Assembly (NCBI RefSeq): GCF_900101015.1
Contig: NZ_FNFZ01000007.1
Location: 94,468-158,467, forward strand
DNA from: Sarcina sp. DSM 11001
GTDB taxonomy: Bacteria; Bacillota; Clostridia; Lachnospirales; Lachnospiraceae
Reading direction: 5' to 3'
DNA length: 64,000 bases
Positions 28,607 to 38,597 of the stretch are shown here, in pieces (position 1 is the stretch's first letter; each line of letters starts with the position of its first letter). The position numbers and the translations under genes were made by a program. Under the pieces are notes generated by a model that was not told the DNA's origin, did not search any database, and was given only the letters and a program-made list of their open reading frames with translations.

Positions 28607-31600
28607 ATGTACAAAAAGGTAAACCCGGACCTTAATTTTGTGGAGCGCGAGCACGCGACCGTGAAATTCTGGAAAGACAACAACATTTTTGAGAAGAGTA
28701 TCGAAGAACGCGAAGGCCGCCCCCTCTACATGTTCTATGACGGGCCGCCCACGGCAAACGGCAAGCCTCATATCGGCCATGTTCTCACCCGTGTCATCAA
28801 GGACATGGTCCCCCGTTACCGCACCATGAAGGGATATCAGGTCCCCCGCAAGGCGGGCTGGGACACGCACGGACTGCCCGTGGAGCTGGAGGTCGAGAAG
28901 GCGATCGGCATCGAAGGCAAGGATGAGATCGAAGCCTACGGCATCGAGCCCTTTATTAAGAAATGTAAGGAGAGCGTCTGGCAGTACAAGGGGATGTGGG
29001 AGGATTTCTCCGGCATCGTCGGTTTCTGGGCTGACATGGACAATCCCTATGTCACCTATTATGACGACTACATCGAGTCCGAGTGGTGGGCACTTCAGGA
29101 GATCTGGAAAAAGGGCCTTCTCTACAAGGGCTTTAAGGTCGTCCCCTACTGCCCTCACTGCGGCACTCCCCTGTCTTCCCACGAAGTGGCCCAGGGCTAT
29201 AAGACCCTCAAGGAGCGCTCGGCGATCGTCCGCTTTAAGGTGAAGGGTGAGGACGCCTATTTCCTGGCCTGGACGACAACCCCCTGGACGCTGGCCTCCA
29301 ACATCGGCCTGTGCGTGAACCCGGAGGAGACCTACGCGAAGGTGAAAGCCGCGGACGGCACCATCTACTATATGGCGAAGGCACTTCTGGACAGCGTGTT
29401 TGCTCCTGCCCCTTCCGCGGAGGAAAAGGCTGAGGGTAAAAAGAATAAGAAGAAAAAGGGCAAAAAGGGCGCAGCGGACGCAGGCCAGGAGGCAGCTGCC
29501 GCTGAGGCCGCCGAAGCGGAAAAAGCCGCCGAGGCTAAAAATGTCCCTCCCTACGAGATCCTCGAGGAGATGACCGGTAAGGATCTGGAATACAGGGAAT
29601 ATGAGCCCCTTTATCAGTGCGCTGCGGATTCTGTCGCGAAGCAGCACAAAAAGGCATTTTTCGTCTATTGCGACGATTATGTCACCATGACAGACGGTAC
29701 AGGTATCGTCCATATCGCTCCTGCATTCGGTGAAGACGATGCCCGCATCGGCCGCAAATACGACGCTCCCTTCGTGCAGATGGTGGACGACAAGGGCGTG
29801 ATGAAGCCCGAGACTCCCTTTGCCGGCATGCGCTGCAAGCCCACTGAGGCTGAGATCGCGGAGGGCGCGGTCAGCGCGGATCCCGAGGTCTTAAAAGAGC
29901 TGGAGGCTAGAGGAATGCTCTTTGCCGCGCCGAAGTTCGAGCACGACTATCCGCACTGCTGGCGCTGCAACACCCCTCTGCTCTACTATGCGCGTGAGTC
30001 CTGGTTTATCGAGATGACAAAGGTCCGCGATGACCTGGTCCGCAACAACAAGGAGATCAACTGGATCCCCGCCAACATCGGCGAAGGCCGTTTCGGAAAC
30101 TGGCTGGAGAACATCCAGGACTGGGGTATCTCCAGAAACCGTTACTGGGGCACACCTCTCAATATCTGGGAATGCCCGGACTGCGGAAAGCAGATCAGCA
30201 TCGGAAGCCGCAAAGAGCTGGCAGACCTGACCGGCGATCCCGCCGCGGCCAATACCGAGCTCCACAGGCCTTATGTGGACAACTATTTTGTCAAATGCGC
30301 GGACTGCGGCGGACAGATGAAGCGCGTGCCCGAGGTCATCGACTGCTGGTTTGACTCCGGCGCCATGCCTTTCGCCCAGTACCACTATCCTTTTGAAAAT
30401 AAGGAGCTCTTTGAAAAGAACTTCCCCGCTTCCTTCATCAGTGAGGCGGTGGATCAGACCCGCGGCTGGTTCTATTCCCTGCACGCGATCTCCACACTTC
30501 TTTTCAACAAGCCCGCCTATAAAAACGTCATCGTCCTGGGCCTGGTCCTGGACAAGGACGGAGAGAAGATGTCCAAATCCAAGGGCAACGCGGTCGATCC
30601 CTTCGACGCCCTCGGAAAACACGGCGCCGACGCGATCCGCTGGTACTTCTACTCCAACAGCGCGCCCTGGCTGCCCAACAAGTTCCATGACAAGGCTGTG
30701 CAGGAGGGCCAGCGCAAGTTCCTCGGCACCCTTTGGAACACCTACGCCTTCTACACCCTGTACGCGGAGATCGACCAGTTTGATCCTACGAAGTATACCC
30801 TGGATTACGCAAGCCTTCCCGTCATGGACAAGTGGCTCCTGTCCCGGATGAATTCGATGATCAAAAAGGCGGACGACTGCCTTGACCGCTACAGGATTCC
30901 CGAGGCGGCCACAGCCCTGTCCGATTTCGTGGACGAGATGTCCAACTGGTATGTCCGCCGCTGCCGTGACCGCTTCTGGGCCAAGGGCATGGAGCCGGAC
31001 AAGATCAACGCCTACATGACGCTCTACACCGCTCTGGTCGGCGTCTGCAAGGCAGCTGCTCCCATGATCCCCTTCATGACAGAAGAGATCTACCAGAACA
31101 TCGTCCGCAGCGTGGACGCGTCCGCACCCGAGAGCATCCATCTGTGCGATTATCCCGTAGTGGATGAGACCATGATCGATCCCGCCCTGGAGAAATCCAT
31201 GGCCAAGGTCCTCAAGGTCGTCGTCATGGGACGCGCCTGCCGCAACCTGTCCGGCATCAAAAACCGCCAGCCGGTCAACAAGATGTTTGTGAAGGCGCCT
31301 GCGCAGGATGACGCGAAGCTGGATACTTATTTTGTCGAGATCATCGAAAACGAGCTCAATATCAAGAGCGTGGAATTCACGGACGACGTCCGCGAATTCA
31401 CCAGCTACACCTTCAAACCTCAGCTCCGCACAGTCGGACCCAAATACGGCAAACAGCTGGGCGGCATCCGCACCCATCTCGCAGAGCTGGACGGCAACGC
31501 CGCCATGGACGAGCTCAATGAAAAAGGTGCCCTGACTTTTGATGTGAACGGCACCGAGGTCTCTCTGACAAAAGAAGACCTGCTGATTGAGATGTCTCAG

Positions 31601-31927
31601 AAAGAGGGCTACATCTCCCAGGAGGACGGCGGCTATACCGTAGTCCTGGACACCAACCTGACCCCTGAGCTCATCGAGGAAGGCTTTGTCTACGAGCTGA
31701 TCAGCAAGATCCAGACCATGCGCAAGGAGGCCGGCTTCGAGGTCACCGACCGCATCCGTCTGTCCCTTTCCGGAAACGACAGACTGTCAGAGATCCTGCA
31801 CAAAAACGAAAAAGCTATCGCGTCCAAGGTCCTTGCTGTCGAGGTCCTCGACGGACAGAACCTCGCAAACTCGAAGGAGTGGGATATCAACGGCGAAAAG
31901 GCCACTATTTCCGTAGAGAAGATCTGA
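28607..31927 (+). CDS. ileS: isoleucyl-tRNA synthetase
   Basis: 1106 residues. Class I synthetase of the longer, eukaryote-like (type 2) clade common in Clostridia. The N-terminus MYKKVNPDLNFVEREHATV is characteristic. HIGH occurs in GKPHIGHVL (about 52-60) and KMSKS in GEKMSKSKGNAVDP (about 652-665). CP1 editing-domain segments such as AWTTTPWTLASN are present. The family is usually about 1040 residues. The excess is largely a Lys- then Ala/Glu-rich insertion at about 270-311 (29416-29541), inside the CP1 region. ATG 28607 follows AGGAAGGAAG. Confidence 0.97.
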   Translation: MYKKVNPDLNFVEREHATVKFWKDNNIFEKSIEEREGRPLYMFYDGPPTANGKPHIGHVLTRVIKDMVPRYRTMKGYQVPRKAGWDTHGLPVELEVEKAIGIEGKDEIEAYGIEPFIKKCKESVWQYKGMWEDFSGIVGFWADMDNPYVTYYDDYIESEWWALQEIWKKGLLYKGFKVVPYCPHCGTPLSSHEVAQGYKTLKERSAIVRFKVKGEDAYFLAWTTTPWTLASNIGLCVNPEETYAKVKAADGTIYYMAKALLDSVFAPAPSAEEKAEGKKNKKKKGKKGAADAGQEAAAAEAAEAEKAAEAKNVPPYEILEEMTGKDLEYREYEPLYQCAADSVAKQHKKAFFVYCDDYVTMTDGTGIVHIAPAFGEDDARIGRKYDAPFVQMVDDKGVMKPETPFAGMRCKPTEAEIAEGAVSADPEVLKELEARGMLFAAPKFEHDYPHCWRCNTPLLYYARESWFIEMTKVRDDLVRNNKEINWIPANIGEGRFGNWLENIQDWGISRNRYWGTPLNIWECPDCGKQISIGSRKELADLTGDPAAANTELHRPYVDNYFVKCADCGGQMKRVPEVIDCWFDSGAMPFAQYHYPFENKELFEKNFPASFISEAVDQTRGWFYSLHAISTLLFNKPAYKNVIVLGLVLDKDGEKMSKSKGNAVDPFDALGKHGADAIRWYFYSNSAPWLPNKFHDKAVQEGQRKFLGTLWNTYAFYTLYAEIDQFDPTKYTLDYASLPVMDKWLLSRMNSMIKKADDCLDRYRIPEAATALSDFVDEMSNWYVRRCRDRFWAKGMEPDKINAYMTLYTALVGVCKAAAPMIPFMTEEIYQNIVRSVDASAPESIHLCDYPVVDETMIDPALEKSMAKVLKVVVMGRACRNLSGIKNRQPVNKMFVKAPAQDDAKLDTYFVEIIENELNIKSVEFTDDVREFTSYTFKPQLRTVGPKYGKQLGGIRTHLAELDGNAAMDELNEKGALTFDVNGTEVSLTKEDLLIEMSQKEGYISQEDGGYTVVLDTNLTPELIEEGFVYELISKIQTMRKEAGFEVTDRIRLSLSGNDRLSEILHKNEKAIASKVLAVEVLDGQNLANSKEWDINGEKATISVEKI

Positions 31928-31998
31928 AAAAGCAGATCAGCTGCTGATAAACAGTTACTGAAGAAATAAATACTGGAAAAATAAAACTGCATCACTGA

Positions 31999-32030
31999 GG
32001 GACATCCGCACGGAGCATTGCGGATGTCCC
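31999..32030 (+). other. 12-bp perfect hairpin between ileS and glgP
   Basis: GGGACATCCGCA and TGCGGATGTCCC pair fully around an 8-nt loop, 65 nt before glgP, without a T-tract. It could be an inefficient terminator or an mRNA-protecting stem-loop. Confidence 0.55.
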
Positions 32031-32095
32031 GGACAGCGGCTCCCGGACAGGGATCCGGCTGCCGGTATCCATGCTCCCAGAATGAGGATTTTTAT

Positions 32096-34624
32096 ATGTT
32101 AAAAAGACCCGCTATTGAATTTGACAAAGACCTTTTCAAGAGAAGTGTAGAGTACAACGTGCGCACGATGTACCGCCGCACCATGAAGGAAGCCACCGAT
32201 CAGCAGGTGTTCCAGGCATCCGCCCTGGCGCTGAAGGATCAGATCATCGACTGCTGGATGCGCACACAGAAGGCTTTCGACGATCAGGATCCCAAGACCC
32301 TTCTCTATCTCTCGATGGAGTTCCTGATGGGCCGTGCTTTCGGCAATGACGCTATCAACCTTATGGCCTACCAGCCGATCGCGGAAGCGCTCAAGGAGCT
32401 CGGCTTCAAGATGAATGCCATTGAGGATCAGGAGCCTGACGCCGCGCTGGGTAACGGCGGTCTGGGCCGTCTTGCAGCCTGTTTCCTGGATTCCCTCGCC
32501 ACCCTGAACTATCCCGCCTACGGCTGCGGCATCCGCTACCACTACGGCATGTTCAAGCAGCAGATTGAGGACGGCTACCAGAAGGAAGTGCCGGACAACT
32601 GGCTCGAAAACGGTAATCCCCTCGAGCTGAGAAGGCCCGAGTATACCCAGGAGGTCCACTTCGGTGGCCGCGTCGAGTCCTATTACAGTGAAAAGCTGGG
32701 CAGGACCATGTACAGGGTGGTCGATTACAACGCGGTCAAGGCAGTGCCCTACGACATGCCCGTCATCGGCTACGGCAACGGATTTGTAGACACACTCCGT
32801 ATCTGGGACGCTCAGCCCGTGGAGAGCTTCAAGCTTGACTCCTTCGACAAGGGCGATTACCACAAGGCCGTGGAGCAGGAATATCTGGCCAGGACGATCT
32901 GCGACGTTCTCTATCCCAACGATGAGAACTATCAGGGCAAGGAACTGCGTCTGAAACAGCAGTATTTCTTCGTATCCGCCTCCCTTCAGCAGGCAGTGCA
33001 GAAATATCTCAAGACCCACGATGATGTAAGGAACCTGCACGAGAAGTATGTCTTCCAGATGAACGACACTCACCCGACTCTGGTGGTGCCCGAACTCATG
33101 CGCATCCTGATGGATGAATACGAACTCAGCTGGGACGAAGCCTGGGCTGTCACGACAAAGTGCGTAGCCTACACGAACCACACGATCATGGCGGAAGCAC
33201 TGGAAAAATGGCCTATCGACCTGTTTTCACAGCTCCTTCCCCGCATTTACCAGATCGTGGAGGAGATCCATCACAGGTTCGAGGCGGAGATCACCAGAGT
33301 TTACAAGGATACCGGCGCCAACATCGAAGAGAAAAAGCGCAGCATGTGCATCGTCTATGACGGTCAGGTTCGTATGGCCAATATGGCGATCGTCGCCGGT
33401 TACAGCGTCAACGGCGTTGCCCGGCTCCACACAGAGATCCTCAAGAACCGTGAGCTCAAGGACTTCTACGAGATGTTCCCCGAGAAGTTCAACAACAAGA
33501 CCAACGGCATCACCCAGAGGCGTTTCCTGCTGCACGGCAACCCCCTGCTGGCGGACTGGGTCACTGATCACATCGGAGACGAGTGGATCACAGACCTCTC
33601 CCGAATGAAGGAACTCAGGGTATATGCGGATGACAAGAGATCCAGGAAGGAATTCCTGAATATCAAGTATAAAAACAAGGTCCGTCTGGCGGATTACATC
33701 CTTGAGCACAACGGCATCGAGGTCGATCCCAGATCCATCTTCGATGTTCAGGTAAAACGTCTGCACGAGTATAAACGGCAGCTGCTGAACATCCTTCATG
33801 TCATGTATCTGTACAACAAGATCAAGAAGGATCCCACGCTGGATATCCCCAAGCACACCTTTATTTTCGGCGCAAAGGCTGCGGCCGGCTACAAGACCGC
33901 CAAGCTGACGATCAAGCTGATCAATTCCGTCGCGGATGTCATCAACAACGACGAGTCCATCGACGACAAGATCAAGGTCGTCTTCATCGAAGACTACAAG
34001 GTCTCCAACGCTGAGATCATCATCGCGGCAGCGGATATTTCCGAGCAGATCTCCACGGCCAGTAAGGAAGCTTCCGGAACCGGCAACATGAAGTTCATGC
34101 TCAACGGTGCGATCACTCTCGGCACCATGGACGGCGCCAACGTCGAGATCGTCGAGGAAGTGGGCGAAGAGAACGCCTTCATCTTCGGTCTTTCCTCCGA
34201 GGAGGTCATGAACTACGAGAAGAACGGCGGCTACGATCCCATGCGCATCTTCAACGAAGATGAGGAGATCCGCCAGGTGCTGGTCCAGCTTGTAAACGGC
34301 ACCTATTCCCCTCAGGATCCCGAGCTTTTCCGTCCTCTGTACAACAGCCTTCTCCAGAGGCAGGGCATGGATCCCGCCGACCGCTATTTCATCCTTGCGG
34401 ATTTCCGGTCTTACATCCAGGCGCAGCATGATATCTGCGAAGCCTACAAGGATCAGAAGCGCTGGGCACAGATGGCCATCCGCAACGTCTCTTTCGTCGG
34501 CAAGTTCTCCTCCGACAGAACCATCGAGGAGTATGTCAAGGATATCTGGCATCTGGATAAGGTCAAACTGCCTGCAAGGCGCAGGCGCAAAAAGACCACA
34601 ACTACTGCCACTGATGAGGATTAA
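32096..34624 (+). CDS. glgP: glycogen/maltodextrin phosphorylase
   Basis: 842 residues, family GT35. Releases glucose 1-phosphate from alpha-1,4-glucan chains using phosphate and pyridoxal phosphate. The cofactor lysine is Lys666 in EASGTGNMKFMLNG. NGGLGRLAACFLDSLA and VKRLHEYKRQLLN are further signatures. ATG 32096 is used (TGAGGA upstream; protein then begins MLKRPAIEFD); an upstream in-frame start at 32018 would run through the intergenic hairpin. The last 15 residues are a basic, Thr-rich tail. No other glycogen gene is adjacent. Confidence 0.96.
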   Translation: MLKRPAIEFDKDLFKRSVEYNVRTMYRRTMKEATDQQVFQASALALKDQIIDCWMRTQKAFDDQDPKTLLYLSMEFLMGRAFGNDAINLMAYQPIAEALKELGFKMNAIEDQEPDAALGNGGLGRLAACFLDSLATLNYPAYGCGIRYHYGMFKQQIEDGYQKEVPDNWLENGNPLELRRPEYTQEVHFGGRVESYYSEKLGRTMYRVVDYNAVKAVPYDMPVIGYGNGFVDTLRIWDAQPVESFKLDSFDKGDYHKAVEQEYLARTICDVLYPNDENYQGKELRLKQQYFFVSASLQQAVQKYLKTHDDVRNLHEKYVFQMNDTHPTLVVPELMRILMDEYELSWDEAWAVTTKCVAYTNHTIMAEALEKWPIDLFSQLLPRIYQIVEEIHHRFEAEITRVYKDTGANIEEKKRSMCIVYDGQVRMANMAIVAGYSVNGVARLHTEILKNRELKDFYEMFPEKFNNKTNGITQRRFLLHGNPLLADWVTDHIGDEWITDLSRMKELRVYADDKRSRKEFLNIKYKNKVRLADYILEHNGIEVDPRSIFDVQVKRLHEYKRQLLNILHVMYLYNKIKKDPTLDIPKHTFIFGAKAAAGYKTAKLTIKLINSVADVINNDESIDDKIKVVFIEDYKVSNAEIIIAAADISEQISTASKEASGTGNMKFMLNGAITLGTMDGANVEIVEEVGEENAFIFGLSSEEVMNYEKNGGYDPMRIFNEDEEIRQVLVQLVNGTYSPQDPELFRPLYNSLLQRQGMDPADRYFILADFRSYIQAQHDICEAYKDQKRWAQMAIRNVSFVGKFSSDRTIEEYVKDIWHLDKVKLPARRRRKKTTTTATDED

Positions 34625-34647
34625 ATATCAGTAAGCAGTAAAGAAAG

Positions 34648-34753
34648 AAAGCAGCAAAGCTGAGACTCTGTACAGATAACCGTACAGAGTTAAAGCAGCA
34701 AAGCTGAGATTCCGTACAGATAACCGTACAGATTTAAAGCATCAAAGCTGCAG
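34648..34753 (+). repeat. 44-bp tandem repeat after glgP
   Basis: Two full units (34648-34691, 34692-34735) and a partial third share AAAGCAGCAAAGCTGAGA and GTACAGATAACCGTACAG. In unit 1 the second part forms a perfect 9-bp hairpin (ACTCTGTAC / GTACAGAGT). Confidence 0.9.
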
Positions 34754-34780
34754 CAATATACAATATACAATATACATAAG

Positions 34781-34831
34781 AAAAAAGGGCCGCAGGTCCG
34801 GCTGGACACAGCCGGTATCTGCGGTCTTTTT
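34781..34831 (+). terminator. glgP terminator
   Basis: A-run, then CCGCAG...CTGCGG with an inner GGCTG/CAGCC stem, then TTTTT. It is preceded by three CAATATA repeats. Confidence 0.85.
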
Positions 34832-35034
34832 ACCCGCAGAAGCCTGAGAGGTCAGAATCTGTCAGGCTCTTTCGCATCTGTTTAAACTTTTCCGGGGAAA
34901 CAGGGTGCGTTATTGCAAAAAGCAGCGGAAGAGCCGGTTGTTATTTACAAACAGCTCTTGACGGACGGACGCAGGGGCTTTACGCTTTTCGTGAAAACTT
35001 GAAACGTGAAACAGATCGCTTCGGAGGTTATTCA

Positions 35035-36162
35035 TTGAAACAATTGAAAATTGTAGTTCTGTGCGGAGGACTGAGCACAGAAAGGAATATATCTTTCCTG
35101 ACAGGTTCCCGTGTCTGCCAGGCTCTGCGGAGCCGCGGACACAAAGCAGTGCTGGCGGACCTGTTCATGGGATTTGAGGAGATGGACAATACGGACCGCG
35201 GAGACTCCGCTTCAGATTCCGCTTTTAATCCGGACATTCTTTTTGAAGATCTTCCCCCCATTCCGGAGTACACCTTCGACGGGACGGCTCCGGATCTGGA
35301 CGCGGTACGAAGGTCCAGAAAATGGCAGAGTCCTTCCCTGTTCGGCCTGCATGTCCTCGAGGTGTGCCGGGCGGCGGATATTGTCTTTATCGCCCTGCAC
35401 GGAAAGAACGGAGAGGACGGACGTGTCCAGGCGGCCTTTGATATGATGGGCATCCCCTATACAGGCTCCGGCCATCTCGCCTCGGCGATGAGTATGGACA
35501 AGATCGTCACGAAAATGATCGTAGCCCGGCATGATGTACTGACTCCCGCCTTCCACCGCTGGGAATTTGAAGAAAAAGGTTCGGAACCCGAAGCGCGGGA
35601 GAAATTCATCCGGACAGTATGCCGGCAGACGGCTGTTCCCTGTGTGGTCAAGACGCCGGAAGGAGGCTCTTCAGTAGGCGTGTATATCGTGCGCAGAAAA
35701 GAAGAGCTGCGTGAAGCTGTCCGTAATTGCATGTATTACGGCAACACGTTTATGACCGAGCAGTTCATCGAGGGACGGGATTTTACCTGCGCCGTGCTCT
35801 GCGGACGGGCCCTGCCTTCGGTGGAAATCGTTCCAAAGACCAGGTTCTACGACTATTCCAATAAATATGAGGCCGGTGCGACGATTGAGATCTGCCCCGG
35901 GCGGGTCACCCCCGAGACGGAGGAAAAAATGGGCGAGATCGCCCTCCGGGTACATGAGATCATGGGCCTGCGGACTTACTCGCGCAGTGACTTTGTCATT
36001 GACAAAAAGGGCAGAATCTGGTTTATCGAAGTGAACACACTTCCCGGTATGACAAAGACCAGCCTTGTCCCGCAGGAGGCAGCGGCTGTCGGGATCGGCT
36101 ATGAAGAGCTGTGTGAGATGATCGTCGAAGACGGCCTGCGCTATAAACCGCAGGACCTGTGA
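35035..36162 (+). CDS. ddl: D-alanine--D-alanine ligase family protein
   Basis: 375 residues from TTG 35035. ATP-grasp ligase that makes the D-Ala-D-Ala dipeptide for peptidoglycan. Motifs: LCGGLSTERNISF at the N-terminus, HGKNGEDGRVQA (about 123-134), VKTPEGGSSVGV (about 207-218) and EVNTLPGMT near the C-terminus (metal and D-Ala sites). TTG is preferred because GGAGG lies seven bases upstream; the only longer option is TTG 34999. A ddl-murF pair supports the assignment. An insertion around 55-85 (SDSAFNPDILFEDLPP) is longer than in E. coli Ddl. Confidence 0.9.
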   Translation: MKQLKIVVLCGGLSTERNISFLTGSRVCQALRSRGHKAVLADLFMGFEEMDNTDRGDSASDSAFNPDILFEDLPPIPEYTFDGTAPDLDAVRRSRKWQSPSLFGLHVLEVCRAADIVFIALHGKNGEDGRVQAAFDMMGIPYTGSGHLASAMSMDKIVTKMIVARHDVLTPAFHRWEFEEKGSEPEAREKFIRTVCRQTAVPCVVKTPEGGSSVGVYIVRRKEELREAVRNCMYYGNTFMTEQFIEGRDFTCAVLCGRALPSVEIVPKTRFYDYSNKYEAGATIEICPGRVTPETEEKMGEIALRVHEIMGLRTYSRSDFVIDKKGRIWFIEVNTLPGMTKTSLVPQEAAAVGIGYEELCEMIVEDGLRYKPQDL

Positions 36163-36216
36163 CAGGATTTATCTGACACATTTTCTTCCAAATATACAAG
36201 ACTCAGGGAGAATGCT

Positions 36217-37659
36217 ATGGAAAAACTGATGCTCCGTGAACTACTGGAGGCGACCGGCGGGACCTTGTTGTCCGGGGACGAGAAGGACGAGAAAGCTGAT
36301 CGGCAGGAAACGGAGATCCTCTCTGTGGTGACGGACAGCCGCAAGATCACTCCCGGCTGTGTCTTTTTTGCCCTCTCAGGTGAACGCTTTGACGGTCACG
36401 CCTATGTCGGCTCCGCTCTTGAAAAGGGAGCTGCCGGCTGTATTATTTCCAGGGCTCCGGAGGAAATACGCCCGGACCGGTTTTATATTCTTGTGGAAGA
36501 TACCAGAAGGGCGCTGGGGAATCTGGCTCATTATTACAGAAAAAAACACGATGTAAAGGTCGTGGGGATCACCGGGAGCGTCGGCAAGACAACCTGCCGC
36601 GAGATGGTGGCGGCCGTCCTGGCCCGCCGGTTCAGGGTCCATTCTACAAAGGGGAATTTTAATAATGACATCGGCCTGCCCATGACGATCTTCGACCTGT
36701 CGGGAGAAGATGAGATTATGGTCCTGGAGATGGGAATGAATCATCCCGGCGAGATCAGACGCCTTTCTGAAATCGCGGCCCCCGATATTGCGGTCATCAC
36801 GAATATTGGGACAGCTCATATCGGTATTCTCGGAAGCAGGGAAAACATCTATCACGCCAAAAAAGAGATTTTTGACGGAATGGCACCGGGAGCGCAGGCG
36901 GTCCTGTGCGGTGACGACGACTTCCTGCCGCAGATCAGACAGGATCCGGAGATGGCAGCTGCGTATTCAATTTTCTATGCGGGACAGAGCGAACTCTGCG
37001 ATTACAGGGCCGCAGATGTTCATGTTGAGATCACCGGCACGGAGAAAGAGGGAGAGGTCCGTATGAATACGGTCTGCTCGCTGACGTTCCCGGGCGTGAA
37101 AGAGTCGCTGGAACTCTGCATTCCCGCAGCGGGAAGACACCTGATCTATCCCGCCTCCCTTGCGGCGGCCGTGGGCAGCCTCCTCGGCATGACAGCCGCA
37201 GAGATCCGGGAAGGGATCGGAGCCTTTGCCGGTCAGCGCATGCCCTGTGAGAAATACGGGGAGATCCTGATTTTTGACGACACCTATAACGCCAGCCCTG
37301 AATCCATGAAGTCCTCCCTGGAGGTGCTTTCCTGCGTGCCCATGCCCAGAAAAGCCGCTGTCCTGGGGGATATGCTGGAGCAGGGCGAATATGCAGAAAA
37401 GCTTCACAGGGAGACCGGCGCCGCTGCGGCGCAGGCAGGGATCGATACTCTGATCACTGTAGGTCCCCTGTCCTCCTTCATCGCGGACGAAGCCAGAGCC
37501 TGCGGCCTTGCGGATGTCAGGGCCTTTCCTGACCGCGAATCCGCCGCCGACGCAGTGCGGCAGATCACCCGGCCCGGCACAGCGATCCTGTTCAAAGCCT
37601 CCCACGGCATGGCCCTGGATAAATTAGCCGCGATCAGCAGGGAGACAGCCGGGAAATGA
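36217..37659 (+). CDS. murF: UDP-N-acetylmuramoyl-tripeptide--D-alanyl-D-alanine ligase
   Basis: 480 residues. Adds the D-Ala-D-Ala made by the neighbouring ligase to the UDP-MurNAc peptide in the cytoplasm. The P-loop is GITGSVGKTTCREMV (about 117-131). STKGNFNNDIGLPMT and VLEMGMNHPGEI are typical Mur ligase central-domain motifs, and DDTYNASPESMKSSL marks the C-terminal domain. It starts 54 bp after ddl and is very probably in the same operon. The end of the gene is tandemly repeated after the stop. Confidence 0.96.
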   Translation: MEKLMLRELLEATGGTLLSGDEKDEKADRQETEILSVVTDSRKITPGCVFFALSGERFDGHAYVGSALEKGAAGCIISRAPEEIRPDRFYILVEDTRRALGNLAHYYRKKHDVKVVGITGSVGKTTCREMVAAVLARRFRVHSTKGNFNNDIGLPMTIFDLSGEDEIMVLEMGMNHPGEIRRLSEIAAPDIAVITNIGTAHIGILGSRENIYHAKKEIFDGMAPGAQAVLCGDDDFLPQIRQDPEMAAAYSIFYAGQSELCDYRAADVHVEITGTEKEGEVRMNTVCSLTFPGVKESLELCIPAAGRHLIYPASLAAAVGSLLGMTAAEIREGIGAFAGQRMPCEKYGEILIFDDTYNASPESMKSSLEVLSCVPMPRKAAVLGDMLEQGEYAEKLHRETGAAAAQAGIDTLITVGPLSSFIADEARACGLADVRAFPDRESAADAVRQITRPGTAILFKASHGMALDKLAAISRETAGK

Positions 37660-37712
37660 GGATCCGGCCAGCCCGGAAGTGAGGATGATTCAGCCAGCCC
37701 GGAACTAAAGAG
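37647..37712 (+). repeat. tandem repeat of the murF 3' end
   Basis: AGCCGGGAAATGAGGATCC... (37647) covers the last codons and stop. Related units beginning AGCCCGGAA start at 37670 and 37696. Confidence 0.8.
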
Positions 37713-37755
37713 TCAGGCATCTGACAATCTTATGCCCCATAGCAGGAGGGAGACC

Positions 37756-38472
37756 ATGGAATACAAGATCCGAAGAACAGACCGTAAACTGGAGAGCGCC
37801 GGTTCGGTGCTTGAGTTTTACAGGGACACAATGATCCTTCCCGACGGGACAGAGCAGAAATGGGATTATGTGCGCCATAAAAAGGGCGGCGGCGCCTGTA
37901 CGGTGCCCGTCCTTGCGGACGGCAGGATCCTGATGATCCGCCAGTACCGGCCTGCTATCGACCGCGAAGCCCTGGAGCTCCCTGCCGGCGCCCGGGACGC
38001 CTCCGGCGAAGACCCGGCGGTGACTGCTGCCCGTGAACTGGAGGAGGAGACCGGCTACCGGCCTGGCAAAATGACAAAGCTGGCGAGTATTCTTACAGCC
38101 ATCGCCTGGTGCAATGAAAGAACGGACATCTATCTGGCGCGGGATCTGGAAAAAGTCGGCGGACAGCAGCTGGATGAGGCAGAAGAGATCGAGATCTGCG
38201 CAGTTCCTCTCGAAGACCTGTGCCGCCGGATCTATGCCGGCGAGATCCAGGACGCAAAGACCGTAGCCGGGATAATGGCCTATCGGAGCCTTTTGGCAGA
38301 AGAAGCTGCCGGAGAAGCAAAAGAGGCAGAGGCTGCTGAGACTGCTGAGGCGTCAGAGGCAGTAAAAAAGAAAGAAACTGCCAAATCCGCTGAAAAAAAA
38401 AGGACACCTGAAAAGCCGGATACACTTCTGTCAAGACTTCACCGCGTGCTGAAACGGGCGAGGACCGGCTGA
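37756..38472 (+). CDS. Nudix hydrolase (ADP-ribose pyrophosphatase-like)
   Basis: 238 residues. The Nudix box is complete and of ordinary length: PAG at 76-78 and RELEEETGY at 93-101. The fold and the RQYRPAIDREALELPAG segment match NudF/ADP-ribose pyrophosphatases, which hydrolyse ADP-ribose or related sugar nucleotides. From about residue 182 to 238 it carries an Ala/Glu/Lys-rich tail not needed by the fold. ATG 37756 has AGGAGGGA directly upstream; an in-frame ATG at 37732 lacks this. It lies 96 bp after murF. Confidence 0.9.
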   Translation: MEYKIRRTDRKLESAGSVLEFYRDTMILPDGTEQKWDYVRHKKGGGACTVPVLADGRILMIRQYRPAIDREALELPAGARDASGEDPAVTAARELEEETGYRPGKMTKLASILTAIAWCNERTDIYLARDLEKVGGQQLDEAEEIEICAVPLEDLCRRIYAGEIQDAKTVAGIMAYRSLLAEEAAGEAKEAEAAETAEASEAVKKKETAKSAEKKRTPEKPDTLLSRLHRVLKRARTG

Positions 38473-38493
38473 GAGCTTCATAAGATTCGAAAT

Positions 38494-38541
38494 TTCGACC
38501 TGTAGGTGGAATGACAGGACATTCCAGTTGTACAGGTCGAA
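38494..38541 (+). promoter_or_regulatory. nested hairpin in the EamA gene leader
   Basis: TTCGACCTGTA pairs with TACAGGTCGAA over 11 bp and encloses a second stem GGAATG-ACAGGA-CATTCC. It lies between the Nudix stop and the transporter start, without a T-tract. This could be an RNA regulatory structure or an operator palindrome; I match it to no known riboswitch. Confidence 0.5.
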
Positions 38542-38597
38542 TATTTGTCAGTGAACTGTGCGCACCTCTGTGCCGCAGCCATAGGAGGATTTTACCA

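Noticed and set aside
29891..31477. 528-codon minus-strand frame
   Set aside because: Antisense shadow of ileS with His/Asp/Val-rich composition typical of such shadows.
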